Assembly: GCA_005880985.1 (NCBI GenBank)
Contig: VBIQ01000004.1
Span: 248,001-312,000 of the forward strand
Length of the DNA stretch: 64,000 nt
From: Chloroflexota bacterium
GTDB taxonomy: Bacteria > Chloroflexota > Dormibacteria > Aeolococcales > Aeolococcaceae
Direction of reading: 5' to 3'
A program made the translations under genes and the position numbers. The notes beneath the pieces are model-generated. The model searched no databases. It was given only the letters and a program-made list of their open reading frames with translations, and had not been told where the DNA came from. Every line of letters starts with the position of its first letter. Position 1 is the first letter of the stretch. Below are positions 1 through 7,177 of the stretch, in pieces.

Positions 1-603
1 CTGGAGCGGGGTCGCGGCGTGGTGGTGGTCTCGCTGCACCTGGGCTCCTGGGAGGTGGGGCTCGCCGGCTACAACCACCGCCTCGGCCGCATGGCGTTGC
101 TCGCCGAGGTGCTGCAACCTGCGCAGCTCTTCGAGCGGGTGGTGGCCGCGCGCGCGCGCATGGGTGTGCAGGTGATCCCCATCGACATCGGGGCGATGCG
201 CGGTGGCGACGAGGCCACGGCGCGGCGACTGGGAGCGGCAGCCCTGCGCGACGTCTGGCGTGTGCTCCGCAACAATGGCCTGGTGGCGATGGCCATTGAC
301 CGCGACATGCTGGGGACGGGCGAGCCCATCGAGTTCTTCGGTGAGCCCGCCCGCATCCCGACCGGGGTGGTCGAGATCGCCATCCGCAGCGGGGCCGCCC
401 TGGTGCCGATCGTGCTCCTCCGGGTGGGCAGCCAGGTTGTCGGCCGGTGCTATCCCGAGGTCACCTACGACCCCGACGCCGACCGCGACACCGAGGTGCG
501 GCGGGTGACCCGCGCCTGCCTCGAGGTGCTCGAGGGGGTGATCCGCGAGTACCCGGAGCAGTGGCACGTCCTCGATCCCGTGTGGCCGTCGCTGGCGCCA
601 TGA
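1..603 (+). CDS. Lysophospholipid/lipid A-type acyltransferase, PatA-like (5' truncated)
   Basis: The reading frame is open from the first base, so the N-terminus lies outside the window. It belongs to the LpxL/HtrB-type membrane acyltransferase family, shown by the catalytic HX4E motif HLGSWE near the left edge and a later DRDMLG-type stretch followed by FFGEPARIPTG, typical of the acceptor-site region. It would transfer a fatty acyl chain to a glycolipid at the inner face of the membrane. The stop codon overlaps the start of a PimA-like glycosyltransferase (ATGA). Next comes a CDP-alcohol phosphatidyltransferase, so the trio resembles the actinobacterial phosphatidylinositol-mannoside genes, where this enzyme is PatA. 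The exact acceptor lipid is inferred from the neighbours only. Confidence 0.8.
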   Translation: MERGRGVVVVSLHLGSWEVGLAGYNHRLGRMALLAEVLQPAQLFERVVAARARMGVQVIPIDIGAMRGGDEATARRLGAAALRDVWRVLRNNGLVAMAIDRDMLGTGEPIEFFGEPARIPTGVVEIAIRSGAALVPIVLLRVGSQVVGRCYPEVTYDPDADRDTEVRRVTRACLEVLEGVIREYPEQWHVLDPVWPSLAP

Positions 604-1772
604 AGATCTGTCTGGTCTCGCCGTACGACTACACCCATCCGGGTGGCGTCAGCGAGCATGTGCGGCACCTGGCCGAGCAGCTGAGAGAGCGTGACCATCA
701 GGTGCTGGTGCTCGCGCCGAGCAGCGAGATGGACGACCAGGACTACCTGCCCGGCTACGTCCGCATCGGCCGCAGTGTCCCCGTTCCCGGCAACGGCTCG
801 GTGGCTCGCATCGGACTCTCCTTCCATCTGGTGCGTCGCGTGCGGGCGCTGCTCGACGAGGAGGCCTTCGACGTCGTCCACTACCAGGAACCGCTGATGC
901 CGTCACTACCGATCACCGTGCTCCGGTTCCAGAAGGACGGCGCCAACGTCGGGACCTTCCACGCTTTTGCCCGGCGCAATCTCGGCTACTACTACGGGCG
1001 GCCGTTCCTCAAGCGATACTTCAAGCGGCTGCACTGCTGCATCGCGGTCAGCCGCCCCGCCCGCGACTTCGTCAACCGCTATTTCTCGGGCGACTACCGT
1101 ATCGTCCCCAATGGCATCGACACCTCGCGGTTCTATCCGGGCACCACGCCGCTGCCCGAGCTGCGCACCGCGGGGCAGCGCACCATCCTCTTCGTCGGCA
1201 GGCTGGAACAGCGCAAGGGCTTGCCCACCCTGCTTGACGCCTATGCCCAGCTGCGGCGGCGGCGCTCTGACGTGCGCCTGGTGGTGGTCGGCGAGGGCGC
1301 CATGCGCTGGGGCTATGAGCGCTACATCGAGAGCGAGGGCATCCCCGATGTGCACTTCACCGGTCACGTCGATGCCCGGCTGCTCCCCCGCTGCTATGGG
1401 TCCGCCGATCTCTTCTGCGCCCCGGCGATCGGCAAGGAGAGCTTCGGCATCGTTCTGCTCGAGGCGATGGCCAGCGGCGTGCCGGTGCTGGCCTCGAGGA
1501 TTCCCGGGTTCGCCCAGGTGGTGACCCCCGACCGTGACGGCCTGCTTCTTCCGCCCGGTCAGCCGGAGCCCTGGGGCGAGGCGCTGGAGGTCCTGCTCGA
1601 CGACGACGGGCGGCGCCGTGCCCTGGCCGAGGCGGGCCGGCGCACCGCACTGACCTATGACTGGAGTCGCATCACCGAGACGGTGCTCGACGTCTACGCC
1701 GAAGCGCGGATGCGGGCGCGCATGCACATGGTGGCTGCTGGTGTTCACGACCAGGTTCCAGGACTGGGTTAG
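600..1772 (+). CDS. GT4 glycosyltransferase, PimA-like phosphatidylinositol mannosyltransferase
   Basis: This is a 390-residue GT-B fold glycosyltransferase. The start chosen is the ATG that overlaps the upstream stop. The N-terminal Rossmann half begins MKICLVSPYDYTHPGGV, with the glycine-rich GGV acceptor loop. The C-terminal half has the nucleotide-sugar signatures VGRLEQRKG and ESFGIVLLE, the E-x7-E motif of family GT4. In actinobacteria the homologous protein PimA adds mannose from GDP-mannose to phosphatidylinositol on the cytoplasmic side. The flanking acyltransferase and phosphatidyltransferase support that role, but another mannosylated or glycosylated phospholipid is possible. Confidence 0.82.
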   Translation: MKICLVSPYDYTHPGGVSEHVRHLAEQLRERDHQVLVLAPSSEMDDQDYLPGYVRIGRSVPVPGNGSVARIGLSFHLVRRVRALLDEEAFDVVHYQEPLMPSLPITVLRFQKDGANVGTFHAFARRNLGYYYGRPFLKRYFKRLHCCIAVSRPARDFVNRYFSGDYRIVPNGIDTSRFYPGTTPLPELRTAGQRTILFVGRLEQRKGLPTLLDAYAQLRRRRSDVRLVVVGEGAMRWGYERYIESEGIPDVHFTGHVDARLLPRCYGSADLFCAPAIGKESFGIVLLEAMASGVPVLASRIPGFAQVVTPDRDGLLLPPGQPEPWGEALEVLLDDDGRRRALAEAGRRTALTYDWSRITETVLDVYAEARMRARMHMVAAGVHDQVPGLG

Positions 1773-2340
1773 AGCCAGGGCCCGGCAGCTGGTCCCGCTG
1801 CTGCGCCTGCTGCGCGTGACCCCGAACATGCTGACCCTCGTGGGCCTGGTCATCAGTGCCGGCGCCGGCCTGCTGGTGGCGGTTGGGCAGCTCGTGCCCG
1901 GCGGCGTGGTGCTGCTGCTGGCGGGCGCCTTCGACATCCTCGACGGCGCCGTGGCCCGGGTCACCGGCAAGGTGTATCGCTACGGCGCCTTCCTCGACTC
2001 CACCACCGATCGGTATGCCGAGGGCTTCACCTACATGGGGTTGCTCTGGTACTTCATCTTCAACGGCCACCACACGGTCGAGCCGATGCTGGTGATCGCG
2101 GCGCTGACGGGATCGCTGCTGGTGTCGTATGTGCGGGCACGGGCTCAGTCGTTGGGGTTCGTCTGCGAGGGCGGCATCCTGGCCCGGCCCGAGCGGGTGG
2201 TGATCACCGTGCTGGGGCTGCTGATCAATCCCATCCTGGTGCCGATGCTGTGGGTGCTCGCGGTGCTGACCAACCTCACCGCGGTGCAGCGGATCTTCCT
2301 GGTGTGGCGCCAGGCGAGGCAGACCGCGCCGGCCGATTGA
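1741..2340 (+). CDS. CDP-alcohol phosphatidyltransferase (PgsA/PIP-synthase family)
   Basis: About 199 residues from a GTG that overlaps the end of the glycosyltransferase gene by 32 bases. The upstream part of the frame lies inside pimA-like coding sequence and is not expected to be translated. The complete family motif D-x2-DG-x2-AR-x8-G-x3-D-x3-D is present (FDILDGAVAR, then GAFLDSTTD). It sits among several hydrophobic segments, as expected for an integral membrane enzyme that transfers a phospho-alcohol from CDP-diacylglycerol. Given its partners it may make phosphatidylinositol phosphate, the precursor mannosylated by the upstream enzyme, or phosphatidylglycerol phosphate. The sequence alone does not decide. 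Confidence 0.83.
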   Translation: MFTTRFQDWVRARARQLVPLLRLLRVTPNMLTLVGLVISAGAGLLVAVGQLVPGGVVLLLAGAFDILDGAVARVTGKVYRYGAFLDSTTDRYAEGFTYMGLLWYFIFNGHHTVEPMLVIAALTGSLLVSYVRARAQSLGFVCEGGILARPERVVITVLGLLINPILVPMLWVLAVLTNLTAVQRIFLVWRQARQTAPAD

Positions 2341-2366
2341 TGCGGCCATTGCCGGATTCATCCGGT

Positions 2367-2372
2367 TATCCT
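2367..2372 (+). promoter_or_regulatory. Putative -10 box (TATCCT) for leaderless acetyltransferase mRNA
   Basis: TATCCT lies seven bases before the TTG start of the acetyltransferase and no Shine-Dalgarno sequence is visible. The spacing matches the other leaderless starts in this window. Confidence 0.35.
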
Positions 2373-2379
2373 CGGCAGG

Positions 2380-2904
2380 TTGGACACTCCCTATGACTCC
2401 GCTCCCCTGCGTGGCGAACGGCTGACGCTGCGTCGGGCCTCTGAGAGCGATGTGCCACAGCTCATCGCCATTCTCGCGTCGCCCGAGGTCGTGCAGTGGT
2501 GGGGCGAGCCGGATGTCGAAGGACTGCGCCGTGAGGTGACCGGCGAGAGCGGGGTTGTCACCTTCGTCGTGGAGGTGGACTCGGAGACTGCCGGGCTGAT
2601 CCAGTACCACGAGGAGAATGAAGCCAACTACCGTCACGCCGGTATCGACATCGCCTTGGCGGCGCAGTGGCAGGACCGCGGCTTCGGAGCGGAGGCGGTG
2701 AGGACTCTCGCCAGGTATCTCTTCGATCAACGTGGGCACCACCGGCTCACCATCGACCCTGCTGCGATCAACCTCCGCGGCATCACCTGCTACCGCAAGG
2801 TGGGATTCAAGCCGGTGGGGGTGATGCGCCGCTACGAACGCGGTGCTGACGGCACCTGGCACGACGGGCTGCTCATGGAGCTGCTGCGCGAGGAGCTGAC
2901 GTAG
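2380..2904 (+). CDS. GNAT acetyltransferase, AAC(6')-like
   Basis: 174 residues from a TTG start placed seven bases after a -10-like box. The GNAT acetyl-CoA loop is visible as QDRGFGAEAVR, matching the R/Q-x-x-G-x-G/A pattern. The C-terminal stretch TIDPAAINLRGITCYRKVGF closely resembles the corresponding segment of aminoglycoside 6'-N-acetyltransferases of the AAC(6')-Ib type (a DPSPSNLRAIRCYEKAGF-type motif). It could acetylate an aminoglycoside or another small amine. RimJ/RimL-type protein acetylation is an alternative. It stands alone between two other units with no mobile-element context, so it is probably a chromosomal housekeeping or intrinsic gene. Confidence 0.7.
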   Translation: MDTPYDSAPLRGERLTLRRASESDVPQLIAILASPEVVQWWGEPDVEGLRREVTGESGVVTFVVEVDSETAGLIQYHEENEANYRHAGIDIALAAQWQDRGFGAEAVRTLARYLFDQRGHHRLTIDPAAINLRGITCYRKVGFKPVGVMRRYERGADGTWHDGLLMELLREELT

Positions 2905-2941
2905 TGGTGCGCCCGGGGGCGGCGAGCACTCCGAGGCGCGG

Positions 2942-2947
2942 TAGAGT
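2942..2947 (+). promoter_or_regulatory. Putative -10 box (TAGAGT), leaderless
   Basis: TAGAGT is followed by exactly six bases and then the GTG of the YciI-like gene. This predicts transcription starting at or within a base of the start codon. Confidence 0.45.
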
Positions 2948-2953
2948 GCGACC

Positions 2954-3256
2954 GTGCCGATGTTCCTCGTTGTTCTCCAACGCTCGGGACCCCAATGGGA
3001 TGCGTCCCGACCCCTCGAGGAGCAGTCAGACTGGACCGCCCACGCAGCCTTCATGGACGGGCTCGTGGAGGCAGGGTTTGTCGTGCTGGGCGGCCCGCTC
3101 GTGGACGAGCACCGTGTCGTGCACGTGGTCGAGGCCGAGTCGGAAGACGCCGTCCGCGACACCCTCGCCCGCGACCCGTGGAGCGAGACGCATCTGCACA
3201 TCCACACCATCGACCGGTGGACCATCCGCCTCGACGGGCGCCGCGTCCAGCGGTAA
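2954..3256 (+). CDS. YciI-like (YCII domain) protein
   Basis: A 100-residue protein with the ferredoxin-like YCII fold pattern: an N-terminal strand MFLVVLQR, a conserved central segment HAAFMDGLVEAGFVVLGGPL, and a C-terminal DPW...HTIDRWTI segment. YCII proteins are small dimeric enzymes or enzyme-like domains with a conserved His-Asp pair. The cellular substrate is unknown. The GTG start sits six bases after a -10-like TAGAGT with no ribosome binding site, so a leaderless mRNA is likely. An in-frame ATG two codons on is an alternative start. Confidence 0.75.
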   Translation: MPMFLVVLQRSGPQWDASRPLEEQSDWTAHAAFMDGLVEAGFVVLGGPLVDEHRVVHVVEAESEDAVRDTLARDPWSETHLHIHTIDRWTIRLDGRRVQR

Positions 3257-3294
3257 CCGGTCTCAGGGGACAGCTCCTCAGGCGACGATGGCGC

Positions 3295-3327
3295 CCTCTG
3301 GCCGGCGGGCGCTCCGCCGGCCAGGGG
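3295..3327. terminator. Bidirectional intrinsic-type hairpin
   Basis: CTGGCCGGCGG (3298-3308) pairs perfectly with CCGCCGGCCAG (3314-3324) around a five-base loop, and outer pairs extend it. It lies between two converging genes, as a shared terminator would. No strong T-tract follows, which is common in GC-rich genomes. Confidence 0.55.
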
Positions 3328-3342
3328 TGCCCTGCAGCTGGT

Positions 3343-3972
3343 CTAGTCGGCGGTCGCCGCGGCGGCCGCAAACTCGACGTAGGCGCTCTCGTACTCGGCG
3401 ACCTCGACGCTCTGGGCTCCGACGTCGGCGAAGATGCGGGTTCGCATCTCCTGAATATTTGCGAAACTCGCGTCACGGTCGGCCGGCGTGTCCCAGACGC
3501 TGATGATCGCGAAGCGACCGGCGTCGCGGTCGATGCCGAGGTTGAGGGCGCGGAATCCGGGTTGTGTGCGCACCGTCGGGAGGGCTTCGTCCCGCATCCT
3601 CTGGATCAGAGTGTCCAACTTGTCGGGCGAAGCCTGACCGATGTTGGCGCGGATGTAGGTCCCGGACTTGGGCGGCCCCGCCATCTCGCGGAGGGCGACC
3701 TCGTAGCGCTGAACGCTGACCACGCTGCCCCCGGCGGCGCTCGCCGCCTGGGTTCGCAGGCGGGTGCCCGCGTCTTCACTCGCTTCGAGGGCGTCGCGGC
3801 TCTCCCAGAACGTCGTCGCGGTGCAGTCGCCGCTCGACCGATTGACAGCCAGGACGCTGCCGGCGAAGCCGGCCACCTGCTTGGCGGCGGGCACCGTCAC
3901 CTCCTTGAAGTGAGCGATTGCGCGATCGAGCTGATCGGGTGGGAATTGCACACGGCTGCTGCGCACGTACAT
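3343..3972 (-). CDS. Tandem antibiotic-biosynthesis-monooxygenase (ABM) domain protein
   Basis: 209 residues starting at the ATG at 3972, preceded by a strong AGAGGAGG ribosome binding site. The open frame extends further upstream but without a comparable signal. The protein consists of two similar dimeric alpha-beta barrel units. The first begins MYVRSSRVQF and the second begins TYIRANIGQASPDKLD about residue 105; each has a hydrophobic FAG/FRA segment and a FWES or VWDT strand. ABM-fold proteins act as cofactor-free monooxygenases, heme-degrading enzymes or stress proteins. No heme-ligand motif can be assigned, so the substrate is unknown. Confidence 0.65.
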   Translation of the reverse strand: MYVRSSRVQFPPDQLDRAIAHFKEVTVPAAKQVAGFAGSVLAVNRSSGDCTATTFWESRDALEASEDAGTRLRTQAASAAGGSVVSVQRYEVALREMAGPPKSGTYIRANIGQASPDKLDTLIQRMRDEALPTVRTQPGFRALNLGIDRDAGRFAIISVWDTPADRDASFANIQEMRTRIFADVGAQSVEVAEYESAYVEFAAAAATAD

Positions 3973-4131
3973 CGAACTTCGAGCCTCCTCTCTGCGTCGG
4001 GCGGTCCTTCTGGCTAACCCAGAAGCCCTGGAGGCAGAGCATAGGCCGTCTGTCGGTTGGACGTGCACCCGCATCGTTGTGAAGAGCCGTGAAGACGGGG
4101 CACCGGTCATCCTTGGGGGACCCGGCCACGG

Positions 4132-4503
4132 GTGTCCGCCCCGGAGTGGCTTCATCACGCCTTCGGATTCGAGGAGCGGACACGCGTGCTCGATGGCGGC
4201 AGGCTGAGTCACGGCGAGATGGAGACCGGGCACGGCATCGTCATGCTCGCCACACCGTCGCCCGACTACGAAGGGCCGCGACGTCATCGCGAGCATTGCG
4301 AGAGCGCGCGTGCCTGGTCGACGGTGCCGTGGGTCGTCGACGGCGTGCTGGTGTACGTCGATGACGTGGACGCCCATCACCGCCGCGCGGTCCTGGCCGG
4401 GGCGACGATTCTGACGCCGCCCGAGGCTGGCGAGCCAGGCCGCAGGTATCGGGCCGAGGATCCGGAGGGTCATCGTCGGATGTTCCTCGAGCACCGCCGC
4501 TAG
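4132..4503 (+). CDS. VOC/glyoxalase superfamily protein with short N-terminus
   Basis: 123 residues in the PhnB-like branch of the vicinal-oxygen-chelate superfamily. Recognisable segments are LHHAFGFEE, HGEMETGHGIVMLA, VYVDDVDAHHRRAVLAGA and RYRAEDPEGHR near the C-terminus. Family members normally carry a further beta strand and helix turn before the HHAFGFEE segment. Here the frame is closed by a TGA at 4090-4092 and the only plausible start is the GTG at 4132, so roughly 15-20 residues appear to be missing. It may be N-terminally degraded, or the assembly may carry a small error upstream. No function beyond the fold can be stated. Confidence 0.55.
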   Translation: MSAPEWLHHAFGFEERTRVLDGGRLSHGEMETGHGIVMLATPSPDYEGPRRHREHCESARAWSTVPWVVDGVLVYVDDVDAHHRRAVLAGATILTPPEAGEPGRRYRAEDPEGHRRMFLEHRR

Positions 4504-4522
4504 CGGTCGGGGACCGCACCTC

Positions 4523-4528
4523 TATATT
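4523..4528 (+). promoter_or_regulatory. Putative -10 box (TATATT) for interrupted two-TM gene
   Basis: TATATT lies seven bases before the ATG at 4536. It is an unusually AT-rich hexamer for this sequence and fits the leaderless pattern seen elsewhere. Confidence 0.4.
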
Positions 4529-4535
4529 TGGGTGG

Positions 4536-4913
4536 ATGCGGACGACGACGCGACCGGCATCGACCTCCTCGCCGAGCGGTCATTCGGCGCTCCCGCCCCC
4601 GGGCAACAGCCGCGGGCTGGCCGCGAGAGTTCGCCGCCTCGAACGTCGCTTCGGCCTGTACCGGCCGGGGCGCAGTCCCTGGGTCTGGATCCTCGGGCCG
4701 GGCATCAACCTGCTGGGGACGACCGCGATCATTCTCTGAGTCGGGCTGGCGGCCGGCCTCGGTGCCGCCTCGACCGTCCCGCTGGCCGTCTTCTGCGGGC
4801 TGGCGATGGGGGCGATGGCCTGGGCCTTCCTCGGCACCTCCTGGGAGCAGGAGCAGGACGAGCGTCGCGCCGCCGAGGTGCTGCGGCAGCGGCCGCACCG
4901 GCACTCGGGGTGA
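4536..4913 (+). pseudogene. Small two-TM membrane protein interrupted by in-frame TGA
   Basis: The first part codes for 67 residues ending WVWILGPGINLLGTTAIIL and stops at TGA 4737-4739. The same frame then continues without any further stop for another 57 codons, VGLAAGLGAASTVPLAVFCG onward, to the TGA at 4911. The two halves together make one sensible protein: a polar N-terminus with an RRLERRFGLYRPGRSPW segment, two transmembrane helices in a hairpin broken exactly at the internal TGA, and a charged tail WEQEQDERRAAEVLRQR. TGA is a normal stop for the other genes here. The simplest reading is a single nonsense change (for example TGG or CGA to TGA) or a sequencing error. Function is unknown. 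Confidence 0.6.
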
Positions 4914-5000
4914 TCCCGGTCCCGGACCGCTGAGGCGCAATACCGCGCCGCGGCCGAGCGTCTACTTCGGCAGGCGGATCAGCACCTCTGTGAGGCTCGT

Positions 5001-6236
5001 ATGTCGCCGTTCGCAGCCGCTCGGCGGGGGGCGCTCGGCGCCATCGCCGCCCTCATCGCGACCGTGGGCGCGGCGACCTCGGCGGCGTCCGGCGCGCAGG
5101 CCGCGTCCGGCCCCTCCGGCACCTGCACCGAGCGCCTGCTGCTGCTCTCGGCGTTCCCGGCGGAGCTCGATGCCCTTCTCGCCCGGGCGACGGTTGACCC
5201 CGCCCAGACGGTGACCGTTGATGGCCGCACCTTCTATCTCGGACGGCTCGGCGGCAATGACGTGGTGCTGGCGCTGACCGGGATCGGGCTGGTCAACGCC
5301 ACGAACACAACGCAGCTTGCCCTCGACCACTTCCGCTGCGCGTCCGGCTCCGCTATCAGCCGGGTCGTCTTCTCGGGAGTCGCCGGCGGCCGCACCAACA
5401 TCGGGGATGTCACCGTCCCGCGTCGCTGGACCGAGGACGGCAAGAGCTGGTTGAGCGTCGACCCAGCCATGCTGGCGACGGCCCGCGCGGTGGCGGAGAG
5501 CGGTTCGGTGAAGCTCGAGCGCGACGTGCCGGTCGGCGATCCCGGGTGTGCCTGCCCGGATCCCGGACTGGTGAGACCGGTGCACATGCCGAATGCGCCC
5601 GCGGTCATCGTCGGCGGCGACGGTAGCAGCACCGATCCCTTCAACGGGCGCGCATGGCCGTGCGCGCCGCAGGGCGGCGACGTGTTCGGATGCGAACCGT
5701 GCCGGGCGCAGACCCACTCACCCGACTACGTGCCCCGCTTCGTCGCCGGTATGGTGCCGTTCGCCGATCCCAACTTCTTCCTGGCGTACTTCAAGTCGCC
5801 GCCGGCGCCGGCGGCCGCCTATGACGCGCAGGACATGGAGACGGCGGCGGTCGCGCGCGTCGCGATGCGAAAGGGACTGCCGTTTCTGGGGTTCCGCGCG
5901 GTGTCCGACGGCAAGGGTGATCCGCTGATGCTTCCGGGATTTCCGGCGCAGTTCTTCGCCTACCGGGTGCTCGCCGCGGACAACGCCGCGGCGATGGCGG
6001 TGGGGTTCCTCCAGGCGTGGTTGCAGAGGTCGTCGCAGCCGGGGCTGACCGCGGCCGCGGCGCCGGCCGCGCCGACCAGCGGTCCGGCGGTGTCCGCCCT
6101 TCCCAACACCTCCGACCAGGCTGGTGCGGCCGCCGCGGCGCTCAGTGCTGCCGCCCTCGCCGCGGTGCTGATCGCCGCTGCGGCCGGGCGGCGCACCCGG
6201 CGAGTCCGGCCTCGCCGCGCCGCCCTGATCCCCTGA
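5001..6236 (+). CDS. Secreted, wall-anchored nucleoside-phosphorylase-like protein
   Basis: 411 residues. An N-terminal signal peptide (about residues 1-35, ending near GAQAASG) is followed by a PNP/UDP-phosphorylase-type domain: LLLLSAFPAELDALLA, VLALTGIGLVNATNTT and VFSGVAGG match the nucleosidase/phosphorylase core, and YDAQDMETAAVARVA matches the conserved DMEtaA substrate-binding motif. Several cysteines (GCACPDPG, GCEPCRAQ) suit an extracytoplasmic protein. The C-terminus has a sorting-signal layout: SALPNTS, an alanine-rich membrane helix, then RRTRRVRPRR. It probably releases bases from extracellular nucleosides or related compounds and is tethered to the envelope. The substrate is not determined. 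The region from 4914 to 5000 shows nothing obvious. Confidence 0.7.
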   Translation: MSPFAAARRGALGAIAALIATVGAATSAASGAQAASGPSGTCTERLLLLSAFPAELDALLARATVDPAQTVTVDGRTFYLGRLGGNDVVLALTGIGLVNATNTTQLALDHFRCASGSAISRVVFSGVAGGRTNIGDVTVPRRWTEDGKSWLSVDPAMLATARAVAESGSVKLERDVPVGDPGCACPDPGLVRPVHMPNAPAVIVGGDGSSTDPFNGRAWPCAPQGGDVFGCEPCRAQTHSPDYVPRFVAGMVPFADPNFFLAYFKSPPAPAAAYDAQDMETAAVARVAMRKGLPFLGFRAVSDGKGDPLMLPGFPAQFFAYRVLAADNAAAMAVGFLQAWLQRSSQPGLTAAAAPAAPTSGPAVSALPNTSDQAGAAAAALSAAALAAVLIAAAAGRRTRRVRPRRAALIP

Positions 6237-6245
6237 GAGTCCTCC

Positions 6246-6575
6246 TCAGCGATTCCCCTGGCGCCACTCGGGGTGCTTGCGGAAGAGGCCGCCCCAGCCG
6301 AGGTGATACCACCGCTCCTCCTGGTAGGGCTGCAACCCCTTGACGCCGTCGGCGCTGAGATTGGTGTAGACGTGTCGGGTGGTGATCCTGCTGATCGAAT
6401 CGGCGGCGATCTCGACGATCTTCCCGTCGGAGTGCCGCTTCAGCGCGATGCCGTGGAAGATGTCGTCGGCCTCGTCGCCGAGCAGCGACTCCGCGGTGCC
6501 GATGGGATTGCCGTCTGCGTCGAGCACCGGTGCACGATAGGGCATCGCGGTCCAGGCCACCTGTTCCTCAGCCAC
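6246..6575 (-). CDS. Small PRC-barrel-like protein of unknown function
   Basis: About 109 residues. I chose the GTG at 6575 because a GGAGG sits nine bases before it; an ATG at 6584 would touch that GGAGG directly. The body has APVLDADGNPIGTAESLLG followed by a KRHSDGKIVEIAADSISRIT strand pair, reminiscent of PRC-barrel proteins, which bind RNA-processing or photosynthetic partners. The tail is aromatic and basic (ERWYHLGWGGLFRKHPEW). It converges with the upstream gene with a ten-base gap. The fold assignment is tentative and no specific role can be given. Confidence 0.5.
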   Translation of the reverse strand: MAEEQVAWTAMPYRAPVLDADGNPIGTAESLLGDEADDIFHGIALKRHSDGKIVEIAADSISRITTRHVYTNLSADGVKGLQPYQEERWYHLGWGGLFRKHPEWRQGNR

Positions 6576-6619
6576 AGCACACATCCTCCGAACTGCCTGC
6601 CGCGACGATATCAGGCCGC

Positions 6620-6625
6620 TACAGT
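6620..6625 (+). promoter_or_regulatory. Putative -10 box (TACAGT), leaderless
   Basis: TACAGT is followed by six bases and then the GTG at 6632, with no Shine-Dalgarno sequence. This spacing decided the start of the DUF2127-like gene. Confidence 0.45.
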
Positions 6626-6631
6626 GACCCG

Positions 6632-7177
6632 GTGATGGGACGGTTCGGTCGCTGGTTGCGATGGGAGATGACCCGCCGCATCGAGGTCACCGGAGTCATC
6701 CGCCTCATCATCGCCGAGCGCCTGCTCAAGGCGACGGCGCTGATCGTGGGAGGCGTCGTGCTCCTGGTGGTCAACCTGAACACCAACCTCGCCGACGTCG
6801 CCCAGCGGATCCAGACCGATCTCAACCTCAACCCTGGGCGCGGGCTGCTGCGGCGCGGCGTCGACAGCGCCATCATCCGCTTCGGCAGCTTCAGCAGCGC
6901 CCAACGCAACGGCATCGCCATCGGGGCGCTGCTCTACGCTGCACTCGAGGGCACCGAGGCCGCCGGCCTGGTGTTGCGGCGACGTTGGGCGGAGTACCTC
7001 GTGCTGCTCGCGACCGGCGCCTTCATCCCGCTCGAGGTGGACGAGGTGATGTTCCATCCGAGCGTGTTCAAGGTGCTCGCGCTGATCGTCAACCTGCTGA
7101 TCATCGGCTACCTGGTGAGGCGCAAGCGGCTCTTCCTGGAGCGTCAGGGGCGGCCGTCGGTCGAGGACGCGGCGTGA
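6632..7177 (+). CDS. DUF2127-like integral membrane protein
   Basis: 181 residues, likely from the leaderless GTG at 6632 (an ATG follows directly). Four hydrophobic helices can be seen: about residues 28-45 (ALIVGGVVLLVVN), 90-110 (NGIAIGALLYAALEGTEAAGLVL), 118-135 and 145-165. Short charged loops include the LADVAQRIQTDLNLNPGRG segment characteristic of DUF2127. The family is uncharacterised. The stop overlaps the GTG of another membrane protein, so the two are co-transcribed and may form a complex. Confidence 0.65.
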   Translation: MMGRFGRWLRWEMTRRIEVTGVIRLIIAERLLKATALIVGGVVLLVVNLNTNLADVAQRIQTDLNLNPGRGLLRRGVDSAIIRFGSFSSAQRNGIAIGALLYAALEGTEAAGLVLRRRWAEYLVLLATGAFIPLEVDEVMFHPSVFKVLALIVNLLIIGYLVRRKRLFLERQGRPSVEDAA

